From NCBI GenBank assembly GCA_046349615.1, contig JAXMBZ010000003.1, forward strand, positions 124,001 through 188,000: a DNA stretch of 64,000 nt. The letters run 5' to 3'. The notes below the pieces were generated by a model, which was not told where the DNA came from, made no database searches, and was given only the letters and a program-made list of their open reading frames with translations. The translations under genes and the position numbers were made by a program. This document shows, piece by piece, positions 1 through 7,769 of the stretch (position 1 is its first letter; every line of letters begins with the position of its first letter). The stretch comes from JADJNY01 sp046349615 (lineage in GTDB: Bacteria; Planctomycetota; UBA1135; GCA-002686595).

Positions 1-58
1 AGTAGTCGCTGATCTCGTCTCGGGAGACATCGAGCAGATGCACGAAGATCGAATGCAT
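1..58 (-). CDS. Truncated N-terminus of an unidentified protein
   Basis: Reading leftwards from an ATG at 58 gives an open frame of 19 residues, MHSIFVHLLDVSRDEISDY, which runs off the window edge. A purine-rich stretch (agagagg) lies just upstream of the ATG. The residue mix looks like real protein, and nothing on the plus strand explains the segment. The family cannot be recognised from so short a piece, and the start is a guess. Confidence 0.35.
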   Translation of the reverse strand, partial: MHSIFVHLLDVSRDEISDY

Positions 59-396
59 GGAGAGCCTCTCTTCTTCGAGGACCGAGGGACGCCGGAAAGA
101 GCGCGGCGGGGGCCGCACCTCCAGGATAACCGCCGGCGCGGGTGGGCCAAGGTGCCGCGAACTCTTGCGAGTACCGCCCAGTGCGGATTCCTTTTTCGAG
201 CCGGCCGTGCTGGGCGGAGTCCCCGGGCTCCACGGCCGGAGGCGCGCCTCCGAGAAACACGCCGTCGCGGAGGACGACGAACGCGAACGAACCGGCGTCC
301 GTCGGTCGGGAGTCCGCGGCGTCGCGAATGCGGACGTGCTCGAGCGCGGCGCGCTACCGCCGCGCTAGGATCCCGCGCTCCGCGTCGCCGAGCCGC
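59..396. other. Intergenic region between divergent genes
   Basis: About 340 bp without a convincing gene. Open frames here have arginine/proline-rich translations typical of non-coding high-GC DNA. The only recognisable signal is a TAGGAT hexamer at 366-371, a plausible -10 element for the WYL regulator. No strong hairpin or repeat was seen. Confidence 0.5.
366..371 (+). promoter_or_regulatory. Putative -10 element of WYL regulator gene
   Basis: TAGGAT preceded by GC, 25 nt before the ATG at 397. It fits the TAGRNT-like hexamer that recurs upstream of genes in this window. No clear -35 box is visible. Confidence 0.4.
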
Positions 397-1407
397 ATGC
401 AGCACAGTCGCCTCCTCGCCATCCTCCTGACGCTTCAGACGCGCGGCCGGGTGTCGGCGCAGTCGCTCGCGGCGACGTTCGAGGTCTCGGTGCGCACGAT
501 CTACCGCGACATCGACGCGCTGAGCGCCGCAGGCGTGCCGGTGCACGCCGAGACCGGCCGCAACGGCGGGTTCCAACTGCGCCACGGCTACCGGACGCGG
601 CTCACGGGCCTCGATCGCCCCGAAGCGGAGGCGCTGTTCCTCGCGGGCGTCCCCTTCGCCGCTGCGCAGCTCGGACTCGGCCGAACCGTCGAACGCGCGC
701 GCATGAAGCTGCTCGCCTCGCTGCCCGACGACGCAGCGCACGACGCGGCGCGCGTCGCAGCGCGCTTCCACCTCGATCCGGTCGCGTGGTTCCAGGGACC
801 GGAAACGCCGGAGTTCCTCCCGGTCCTCGCCGCCGCCGTGTGGACGGGGCGTCGAATCGCGATGCGCTACGCGAGTTGGAAGGGCGTCGTCGAACGCCGC
901 GCGAGTCCGCTCGGACTCGTCCTCAAATCGGGGCTCTGGTACCTCGTCGCGGCCGTGGACGGAGAGGCGCGCACGTACCGCGTCGGGTCGATCGAGACAC
1001 TGAGCGTCGAGGCGGAGCTCGGCGACGTTCCGCACGGCTTCGAACTCCGGCGCTACTGGGAGTCGTTCACCGACGACTACGAGCGCCGCATGCAGTCGGC
1101 CCGCGCGGTCGTGCGAGCGCGACCGGAGGCCCTCGCCCCGCTGGCGCGCATCAGCGCCGCCATGGCGCGGGCCGTGGCGAGCCCGCCGCCGTGCACGGCC
1201 GACGGATGGCACGTGCTCACCCTCCCCGTCGAGTCGATCGACGTCGCCGTCGGCGAGTTCCTGCGCTTGGGGGCGTCGGTCGAGGCCCTGGAGCCGCCGG
1301 CGTTGCGCGCCGCACTGCGCACCGCCGTCGAGGCGCTGAACGCGCTCTACGCGCCCGTTCACGAGCGCTCCCCGCGCGGGAACTCGCGCCGCTCGCGGAA
1401 ACGCTGA
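397..1407 (+). CDS. YafY-family WYL-domain transcriptional regulator
   Basis: A 336-residue DNA-binding regulator. Residues 1-60 form a DeoR/HTH_11 winged helix (LLAILLTLQTRGRVSAQSLA, then SVRTIYRDIDALSAAGVPV) followed by the family's GRNGGF linker. Residues about 150-230 are the WYL domain (GLWYLVAAVDGEARTYRVGS), which in known members binds a nucleotide or other small ligand. A C-terminal WCX-like extension ends in a basic tail. The open frame extends upstream to 142, but that part is low-complexity. The ATG at 397 gives the exact family N-terminus. The next gene, 84 bp downstream on the same strand, may be its target, since these regulators often sit beside the gene they control. The ligand is unknown. 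Confidence 0.9.
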   Translation: MQHSRLLAILLTLQTRGRVSAQSLAATFEVSVRTIYRDIDALSAAGVPVHAETGRNGGFQLRHGYRTRLTGLDRPEAEALFLAGVPFAAAQLGLGRTVERARMKLLASLPDDAAHDAARVAARFHLDPVAWFQGPETPEFLPVLAAAVWTGRRIAMRYASWKGVVERRASPLGLVLKSGLWYLVAAVDGEARTYRVGSIETLSVEAELGDVPHGFELRRYWESFTDDYERRMQSARAVVRARPEALAPLARISAAMARAVASPPPCTADGWHVLTLPVESIDVAVGEFLRLGASVEALEPPALRAALRTAVEALNALYAPVHERSPRGNSRRSRKR

Positions 1408-1491
1408 CGCTCCGCGTCAGGGTTTCTCCGGCAGAGTCTCCCGTTCGGACCCGCGCTCCATCGCGGAGCGCCCTTTCGGGAGATCGAGACG

Positions 1492-2058
1492 ATGAACGAC
1501 GAGACGACGAACGTGGAACGACGCACGGTGCTGCAACTCGCCGCCAGCATCGCGGGAGTCGCGGCGATCGGCGCGCGCCCCGCGCGTGCGGACGCGGTGC
1601 CCCCGAAGCCCACGGGGAAGCCGGGCGACTTCGACTTCCTCACCGGCAAGTGGAAGATCGCGAACAAGCAGCCGAAGGCCGGAGGCTTCGACGAGTTCGA
1701 GGGCGAAGCGACGGTGTACGGGCTCCTCGCGGGCATCGCGAGCATCGAGGAGTTGCGCATCCCGGCGCGGAAGTTCAGCGGCCTGGGCCTGCGACTGCTC
1801 GACGTCGAGAAGAAGCTCTGGGCGGACTACTGGATCCCGTCGAGGACCGGCTTGCTCACGCCGCCGCCCGCCTGGGGCAGCTTCGTCGACGGAGTCGGCA
1901 CGTGGGACGGCGACGACGTGGACGGTGAAGCTCCGATCATCGTCCGCGGCGCCTGGGACGAGATCACGCCGAAGTCGTGCCGCTGGCGTCAAGCCGTCTC
2001 GCGCGACGACGGCAAGACCTGGGTCGACAACTGGATCATGCACTGGACGCGCGTTTGA
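1492..2058 (+). CDS. Tat-exported lipocalin-like protein (DUF1579-like)
   Basis: 188 residues. The N-terminus has a twin-arginine motif (ERRTVLQLAAS) and a hydrophobic stretch ending near ARADA, a typical Tat signal with cleavage at about residue 34. The mature part starts with GDFDFLTGKWKI. The FDFLxGxW pattern is shared by DUF1579/lipocalin-like proteins, and WIPSRTGLLTPPP and GTWDGDD further on suit a small beta-barrel ligand binder. No catalytic residues are recognisable. It follows the WYL regulator on the same strand and may be co-regulated with it. The family assignment is by resemblance and the function is unknown. Confidence 0.75.
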   Translation: MNDETTNVERRTVLQLAASIAGVAAIGARPARADAVPPKPTGKPGDFDFLTGKWKIANKQPKAGGFDEFEGEATVYGLLAGIASIEELRIPARKFSGLGLRLLDVEKKLWADYWIPSRTGLLTPPPAWGSFVDGVGTWDGDDVDGEAPIIVRGAWDEITPKSCRWRQAVSRDDGKTWVDNWIMHWTRV

Positions 2059-2250
2059 CGCCCAGCGCGCACCGGAGCAGCGCTCACGAGCCGTGGAGGA
2101 GGGCGGGAATCCCGAAGGACTCGTCGGACCGCGCCGGCACGAGGACCGCGGACCACGCGCGGTTGCAGGGCAACACTCGGAGGAGGCGCGACGCCGTGAT
2201 GACGGCGGGCCAGCGCGCCGGGCGGGTGCGCGGCGTTCCATCCCGGCCCA

Positions 2251-3534
2251 TCACTGGTACCGCAGCGCCCCGATCGGGTCCATCGCCGCCGCGCGGCGCG
2301 CGGGATAGAGCCCCGCGAGCACCGCGACACCCGCGGAGATCGACAGCGCGACGATCACGAAGTGCGGCTCGATCACGGCCTGCCAACCCGTGTAGAGGAC
2401 GACCGCGCGCACCGCGACGAGCCCGAAGAGACACCCGAAGAGCCCGCCGACGACGCCGATCGTCGCGGTCTCGGTCAGGAATTGGAGCAGGATGTCGCCG
2501 CGCCGCGCGCCGAGCGCGCGCCGCACGCCGATCTCGCGCGTCCGCTCCGTGATCGTCGCGAGCATGATGTTCGCGATCCCGATGCCGCCGACGAGCAGCG
2601 AGATCGCCGCGATCACGAGCATGACCGCGTTGAAGACGGCCTGCGTGCGCTCCGACTGCTGCAGGAGCTCGAGCGGCACGACGATCTCCCAGTCCTTGCG
2701 CTTGTGGTTGCGCTGGAGCACGTTCGCGACGATCCGCGCCGTCGGACGGACGAGCTCGGGGCTCTTCGCGACGACGATCATCTGGTCGAGCTCGACCAGC
2801 GTGCGCTCCTCGCTCCCCGCCTTGCGCACGAAGGTCATCGTCCCGAACGTGCGCATCGAGGTCGAGTACGGCACGTAGACCTCCTGCGTCCGTCCGTCGA
2901 TCGCGAGCGCCTTCTGCGTGTGCGATCGGAACGCTTCGTCGGCGAGCACGCCGACGATCTCGAAGCTCTCGCTGCCGACGTAGACCTTCGAACCGATCGG
3001 GTCCTCGAGGAGTTGGAGCTCGTCGACGAGCCCTTGGCGCACGAGACACACCTGCTTGCACTCCGCCGCGTCGAGCGCGGTGAACGCGCGGCCGCGGCCC
3101 GCCTCGAGGTGGAACATCGCGAGGTGCTCGGGGAGCACGCCGAGGACGGACGCCTCGACGCGCCGGCTCCCGCGCCACACGGGCTTCTTGACGAGGTTGA
3201 CCGGCAGCACGCGCTCGACGGACGGCGTCGTCGCCTCGAGCAACTCGCGGTCGTCGAACGTGAGCCCGTAGCGGTCGATCCAGCGTCCGCTGTTGCGCGT
3301 CTCGGTCTTCGTCTCCTCGGGCGGCTTCACCGAGTTCACGATGATGTTCGTGATGCCGAGCGACTGGATGCGCTCGAGGATCTCCTTCCGCGCGCCCGCG
3401 CCGACGCTGAGCATCGCGATCACCGAGCCCACGCCGAAGATCATGCCGAGCATCGTCAGGAACGAGCGCAGCTTGTTGCGCAGCAGGTTCTCGAAGCCCA
3501 GGCGCAGGAGGTCGAGGAGCGCGTCGAGCCGCAT
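2251..3534 (-). CDS. MacB-type ABC transporter permease
   Basis: 427 residues. The layout is that of MacB/FtsX permeases: a cytoplasmic N-terminus (LRLGFENLLRNKLRSFLTML), a first membrane helix (residues about 25-48, GMIFGVGSVIAMLSVGAGA), a large periplasmic MacB_PCD domain, and a C-terminal FtsX domain with three helices. The latter contains the conserved ITERTREIGVRRALGAR loop and ends YPARRAAAMDPIGALRYQ. The ATG at 3534 was chosen because it follows the ATPase stop by 2 bp; the open frame upstream is a shadow of the ATPase gene. With the ATPase, HlyD and TolC proteins it should form a tripartite pump exporting peptides, lipids or drugs across the envelope. The substrate cannot be read from sequence. 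Confidence 0.93.
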   Translation of the reverse strand: MRLDALLDLLRLGFENLLRNKLRSFLTMLGMIFGVGSVIAMLSVGAGARKEILERIQSLGITNIIVNSVKPPEETKTETRNSGRWIDRYGLTFDDRELLEATTPSVERVLPVNLVKKPVWRGSRRVEASVLGVLPEHLAMFHLEAGRGRAFTALDAAECKQVCLVRQGLVDELQLLEDPIGSKVYVGSESFEIVGVLADEAFRSHTQKALAIDGRTQEVYVPYSTSMRTFGTMTFVRKAGSEERTLVELDQMIVVAKSPELVRPTARIVANVLQRNHKRKDWEIVVPLELLQQSERTQAVFNAVMLVIAAISLLVGGIGIANIMLATITERTREIGVRRALGARRGDILLQFLTETATIGVVGGLFGCLFGLVAVRAVVLYTGWQAVIEPHFVIVALSISAGVAVLAGLYPARRAAAMDPIGALRYQ

Positions 3535-3536
3535 CG

Positions 3537-4280
3537 TCAGCGCGCCTCTCCCGCCGCGGCGGCGACGAACGAACTCGCGCGCGTCGGCGCGCCGTCTCGC
3601 AGGACTCGTCCGTCGCGCATCTCGACGACGCGCGGCAGGCGCGCGGCGATCTCCGGGTTGTGCGTGACCATCACGATCGTCCGGCCGGCGGCGTGGAGGC
3701 CGAAGAGGAGCTGCATCACGTCCTCGCCGCTCTTCGTGTCGAGGTTGCCCGTCGGCTCGTCGGCGAGGATGAGCGCGGGCTCGTTCGCGAGCGCGCGCGC
3801 GATCGCGACGCGCTGGCACTCGCCGCCCGAGAGCTGCGCGGGCTTGTGCTCGAGCCGATGTCCGAGCCCGACGGACGCGAGCAATTCCTCCGCGCGCACG
3901 CGGCGTTCGTGCCGGCTCTTGCGCGCGCCGCGCACGTAGCCGAGCGGGAGCTCGACGTTCTCGCGCACCGTGAGCTCGGGGATGAGCTGGAAGGACTGGA
4001 ACACGAACCCGATCGAACGATTGCGCACGTCGGAGAGCCGGTCGTCGTCGAGCGTCGACACGTCCTCGCCCGCGAGCGCGTAGTGCCCCGTCGTCGGACG
4101 GTCGAGGCAGCCGAGGATGTTCATCATCGTCGTCTTGCCCGAGCCGGACGCGCCGACGATGCCGACGAACTCGCCGCGCTCGATCGCGAGGTCGACCCCG
4201 CGGAGCACGACGACGCCCGCGTCGCCGAACCCGTAGGTCTTCTCGACGCCAGCGAGCCGCACGATCGTCGTGGCGCTCAT
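3537..4280 (-). CDS. MacB/LolD-type ABC transporter ATP-binding protein
   Basis: 247 residues with every ABC motif: Walker A GASGSGKT (43-50), Q-loop FVFQSFQLIPELTVREN, signature LSGGE (150-154), Walker B ILADEP (171-176) followed by TGNLD, and the switch histidine in VMVTHN. TGNLD and the short length are typical of the MacB/LolD/FtsE group that partners FtsX-like permeases. It lies 13 bp after the HlyD gene and 2 bp before the permease gene, so translation of the four genes is probably coupled. ATP hydrolysis here would drive conformational change in the periplasmic domain of the permease. Confidence 0.95.
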   Translation of the reverse strand: MSATTIVRLAGVEKTYGFGDAGVVVLRGVDLAIERGEFVGIVGASGSGKTTMMNILGCLDRPTTGHYALAGEDVSTLDDDRLSDVRNRSIGFVFQSFQLIPELTVRENVELPLGYVRGARKSRHERRVRAEELLASVGLGHRLEHKPAQLSGGECQRVAIARALANEPALILADEPTGNLDTKSGEDVMQLLFGLHAAGRTIVMVTHNPEIAARLPRVVEMRDGRVLRDGAPTRASSFVAAAAGEAR

Positions 4281-4293
4281 GCTCGCTCGATCC

Positions 4294-5823
4294 TCACGGC
4301 TTCGCGCTCGAGGCGGGCGCGCCGAGCGCCTCGGCGGCGGACTGGCTCGAGCCCGACTTCGATTCGCCGCCGCCGAGTCCCGCCTCGCGCGGATCGTAGA
4401 GGAGCACGCGCTCGCCCGCGGCGAGGCCCGACTCCACCGCGACGACGTGGTTGTTGTTCTTGCCGATCTTCACGGCGCGCTTCTCCCACGCGTCGCCACG
4501 CGCGACGAAAGCGAAGTGCTCCGCGCCTTCGGAGAAGACGGCGTGGATCGGGACCTGGAGCGCCTTCGGCACGGTCTCGACTTGGATCTCGACGCGCGCC
4601 GTGGTGCCGGAGCGCAGCTCGACGTCGAGCGGCAGGAGCGTGATCTCGACCTCGAACGTCTTGTTCTCGGGGTTGCCCCAGTTCGAGTTCGCGACGGTGC
4701 CGATCTTCGAGACCTTGCCTTGGAACGTGCGGCCCTTGATCGCCTCGAGCGTGACGACGACGTCCTGCTCGAGCTTCACGAGGTCGATGTCGGCCTCGTG
4801 CACCTGGATCAAGACCTGCATCTCCTTCAGGTCGGGAAGCGAGATCAGCGTGTTCCCCTGCCCGACGTGGTTGCCGATCTTGACCTCGTCGTGCATCCAC
4901 GGCTCGGACGGGTCGCCGTAGTGGACGAGGCCCGCGCGCGGCGCGCGGATCGTCATGAAGCCGAGCTCCTTCTCGAGCTTCGCGAGCCGCGCCTCGGTCG
5001 ACTTCACGCGACCTTCGGTGCTCTGCACGCGCGCTTCCTTCTCGCGCACGCCGATGTCCGCCTTCTCCTTCGCGTTCGCGAGCTCGCGCTCGCCGTCCTT
5101 GACGCCGTTCTTCCGCTCGGCGAGGTCCATCGGCTGTGTGTACGTCTGCCAGAGCTCGAGGTCCTTGTCCGCGTTCTCGACCTCGATCTCCTTCTCGCGC
5201 AGCGAGATGCGCTCCTCTTCCTCTTGGATCTTGGTGAGGAAGCCCTGCGCGCGCAGCTCGGGCACCTTGTCGAAGCGCTCCTTCGCGCGCGCGAGCTCGG
5301 AGTGCGCTTTTTCGGCCGCGAGGCGCTTCTTGCGCAGCTCGTTCGGGCCCTCGCCCTTCTCGTAGAGCTCGAGCTTCTTCTTCGCGACGTCGAGCGTGAA
5401 CTCGGCCTTCTCGACGGTCGCCGCGCTCTCGCGCTTCTGGATCTCGAAGTCCGCGCGCGCGGAGTCGAGCTCGGTCTGGTACTGGATCAGCTCGTTCGCG
5501 ATCTCGTCGTGTTGCGTCGTGAGCTCGGTCTTGTCGAACTCGACGAGCACCTCGTCCGTCTCGACCTGCTTTCCCTCCTTGACGAGCCACGTGATCGCGG
5601 CGGCGCCCTCGAACTTGGGCTGGATGTTGAGCGAGTTCTTCGCCTTCAAGTAGCCCGACTCGGCGACGGTGATCGGGAGCGCGTCCTCGCGCACGACCGC
5701 GGTCGCCTCCGCGGCGATCACGGGCGCGCCACCGGGCGCGAGCCCGCCGTTCGCGCCGCCGAGGAGCTTCATCGCGCCGAATGCGAGCAGTCCGCCCGCG
5801 AGGAGGAAGACGACGACCTTCAT
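4294..5823 (-). CDS. HlyD/MacA-type periplasmic adaptor of efflux pump
   Basis: 509 residues. An N-terminal signal anchor (VVVFLLAGGLLAFGA) is followed by a beta strand/lipoyl half (EDALPITVAESGYLKAKNSL), a long charged coiled coil (about residues 90-280, rich in E, K, A and R) and the second lipoyl half (MTIRAPRAGLVHYG). A beta-barrel (VEADIDL-like strands, TARVEIQVETVPKAL) and a membrane-proximal domain follow. This is the membrane fusion protein that bridges the inner-membrane permease and TolC. The coiled coil is longer than in MacA and suggests a tall periplasmic hairpin. Its ATG overlaps the TolC stop as ATGA (5820-5823). The C-terminus ends in a Ser/Gly/Ala-rich tail of unknown role. 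Confidence 0.9.
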   Translation of the reverse strand: MKVVVFLLAGGLLAFGAMKLLGGANGGLAPGGAPVIAAEATAVVREDALPITVAESGYLKAKNSLNIQPKFEGAAAITWLVKEGKQVETDEVLVEFDKTELTTQHDEIANELIQYQTELDSARADFEIQKRESAATVEKAEFTLDVAKKKLELYEKGEGPNELRKKRLAAEKAHSELARAKERFDKVPELRAQGFLTKIQEEEERISLREKEIEVENADKDLELWQTYTQPMDLAERKNGVKDGERELANAKEKADIGVREKEARVQSTEGRVKSTEARLAKLEKELGFMTIRAPRAGLVHYGDPSEPWMHDEVKIGNHVGQGNTLISLPDLKEMQVLIQVHEADIDLVKLEQDVVVTLEAIKGRTFQGKVSKIGTVANSNWGNPENKTFEVEITLLPLDVELRSGTTARVEIQVETVPKALQVPIHAVFSEGAEHFAFVARGDAWEKRAVKIGKNNNHVVAVESGLAAGERVLLYDPREAGLGGGESKSGSSQSAAEALGAPASSAKP

Positions 5824-7442
5824 TCCTTCCACATGCCTTTCTCGTCGATGAAGAGGATCCCGAGATCCTTCAGGAGCCCGAGGCGCGCGATCTCGTACGC
5901 CACCTTCTCCTGGATGAGCGCGTTGCGCGCCTCGAGCAGCGCCTCCTGCGCTTCGACGAGGTCGCGGTTGCTGAAGTCGCCCTGCTCGAAGCGCAGTTGC
6001 GCGATCTTCGCGTTGCGCACCTGGTCGGCGATCAATTGTTCCTGGATCGCGAGGCTCTGCTCGCGGCGCGCGAGCTCGCGGAACGTGCTGCGCACGGACG
6101 CGACGAGGTCGTCCTGGAACTGCGCGACGGCGCGCTCGGCGCTCGCGAGCCCGAGCTGCGACGAGCGATACGCATTGCGCTCGTTCGTGCGCTGCAGGGG
6201 AATGTCGAGCGACAGTCCCGCCGAATACGAGCCGTCGTCGAGCGGCCGACCGCCGAACTCGGCGCTCGAGCCCGTGCCGAGCGAGTAGTCGAGCGACAGC
6301 GCGAGGTCCGGCAGGAGTCCGTTCTTCGCGATCCGCACGCCGCGGCGCGCGTCCTCGAGCTGCTCCTTCTGGTTGAGCCAGTCGAGCCGGTTCTCGAGCG
6401 CGACCGCGACCGCGGACTCGACTTCGAAGTCGATCTTCACGAACGCGGGCTCCTCGTCCTTCACATCGACCTGCTCGCCTTCGCCGAGGCCGAGGAAGAT
6501 GCGGAAGCGGTCGAGCGCGAGGCGCAGGCCCTCCTCCGCTTCGATCAAGCTGTTCTGCGACGTGAGCTCGCTGCGCCGCGCGCGCAGGACCTCGAGCTCG
6601 TTCGTGCGCCCGACGCTGAAGAGCGCCTCGGCCTGCTTGCGGCCGAACACGAAGCCCTCGAGGTTGCGGCGCTGGTTCTCGAGCGCCTGCTTCTGCTGCA
6701 CGAGCTCGTAGAAGCGGCGCGCGACGTCGATGCTGAAGCCCTCGCGGAAGAGCTCGAAGTCGCGGATCGCGTACACGAGGCTGCGCTCGGCCTGCGTCAG
6801 CCCTTCCCACGCGACGTCGCGCCCCGCGCCGCGCAGGAGCGGCTGGGTCAGGTGGATCGCGACGCTCGCGTCGTAGGCGTTGCCCGACGCGCTCGAGAAG
6901 CCGGTCGAGCCCGTGACCGACACGTCGCCGCCCCACGGGAGCTTCTGCGCGACCGACGCGCTCCAGTTCGCGCCGTGGTGTTGGTCGCCGGGGTCCGCGC
7001 CGGAGAACACGTACGAGAGCGCCGACGCGACGCGCGGCGAGAACGCGTAGCGCGTCCCCGTCAGCGAGAGCGCGGATTGGTAGAGCCCGTCCTTCCGCCC
7101 GATCATCTCGCGGTTCTTCGTGACGGCGAGGTCGAGCGCGTCGGCGAGCGACACGACGCGCGGCGGCGCGGCGTTCGCGGGCGCCGCGTGCACGGGCGCC
7201 GCGGGCGGCGCGTCCGCGGCCGGCGCGGGCTCGGGCGCCTTCACCGCGGGCCGGCGGGCGGTCGCTTCCCGGTCGCCGAGCGTCTTCCGCGACCCGTCGT
7301 CGAGGATGCGGGCGACGTCGCGGTCGGCGTCGCGCTCCCAGTCCGGCGTCGAGCACGCGGCGAACCCGACGAGGGCGAGCGACGCGAGCACACGCAGGGA
7401 ACGACGACGCGAGGGTTGGGGCATGCGGGGGAGCGCGGGCAT
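5820..7442 (-). CDS. TolC-family outer membrane efflux lipoprotein
   Basis: 540 residues. A signal peptide (RVLASLALVGFAAC) ends in a probable lipobox cysteine, so the protein is likely lipidated like OprM/CmeC. Two OEP repeats follow, with helical segments such as SLVYAIRDFELFREGF and LAQFxxD-like heptads, then RALIQEKVAYEIARLGLLKDLGI near the end. A Pro/Ala-rich linker of about 50 residues separates the lipid anchor from the first repeat. It is the first gene of the four-gene efflux operon. An in-frame ATG at 7424 is an equally good start and gives a shorter n-region. A possible -10 (TAGGAT on the minus strand) is at 7500-7505 and a GGAGG lies between it and the start. Confidence 0.9.
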   Translation of the reverse strand: MPALPRMPQPSRRRSLRVLASLALVGFAACSTPDWERDADRDVARILDDGSRKTLGDREATARRPAVKAPEPAPAADAPPAAPVHAAPANAAPPRVVSLADALDLAVTKNREMIGRKDGLYQSALSLTGTRYAFSPRVASALSYVFSGADPGDQHHGANWSASVAQKLPWGGDVSVTGSTGFSSASGNAYDASVAIHLTQPLLRGAGRDVAWEGLTQAERSLVYAIRDFELFREGFSIDVARRFYELVQQKQALENQRRNLEGFVFGRKQAEALFSVGRTNELEVLRARRSELTSQNSLIEAEEGLRLALDRFRIFLGLGEGEQVDVKDEEPAFVKIDFEVESAVAVALENRLDWLNQKEQLEDARRGVRIAKNGLLPDLALSLDYSLGTGSSAEFGGRPLDDGSYSAGLSLDIPLQRTNERNAYRSSQLGLASAERAVAQFQDDLVASVRSTFRELARREQSLAIQEQLIADQVRNAKIAQLRFEQGDFSNRDLVEAQEALLEARNALIQEKVAYEIARLGLLKDLGILFIDEKGMWKE

Positions 7443-7769
7443 GGACGGCGCGCTCCGCCCCGCGTTCGTACGAGGCGCGTTCGACCTCCTGCCGGGCGCA
7501 TCCTACCCGCGCACGTCCAGCGGTCGACCGACGGCGACGCTCGACGCGTGTACGACTCGCGTCCGGCGAGCGCGGGACCGCGCGCGGCGCCGACGCGTGA
7601 GCGTGGGCCGTCCCCGCGGCCGCGCGACCGCGCCTTGGACCGCGCGCATCGAAAAAGGGCCCGCCACGCCGTCCCAGGGCGCCCGGCCCGGGTCGGGCGA
7701 GATTCCTCCTCGCGCTCCGGCGCGCGGCATGCGACGCTGTTCGGTTCTCCGCTCGCCACGAAGACCTCC
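7443..7769. other. Divergent intergenic region, efflux operon / helicase
   Basis: 327 bp between the start codons of the TolC gene (minus) and the helicase gene (plus). The minus-strand TAGGAT at 7500-7505 is the only promoter-like hexamer found. The half next to the helicase has no clear -10 and may be a longer 5' leader, as cold-inducible helicase mRNAs often have. No open frame looks coding. Confidence 0.45.
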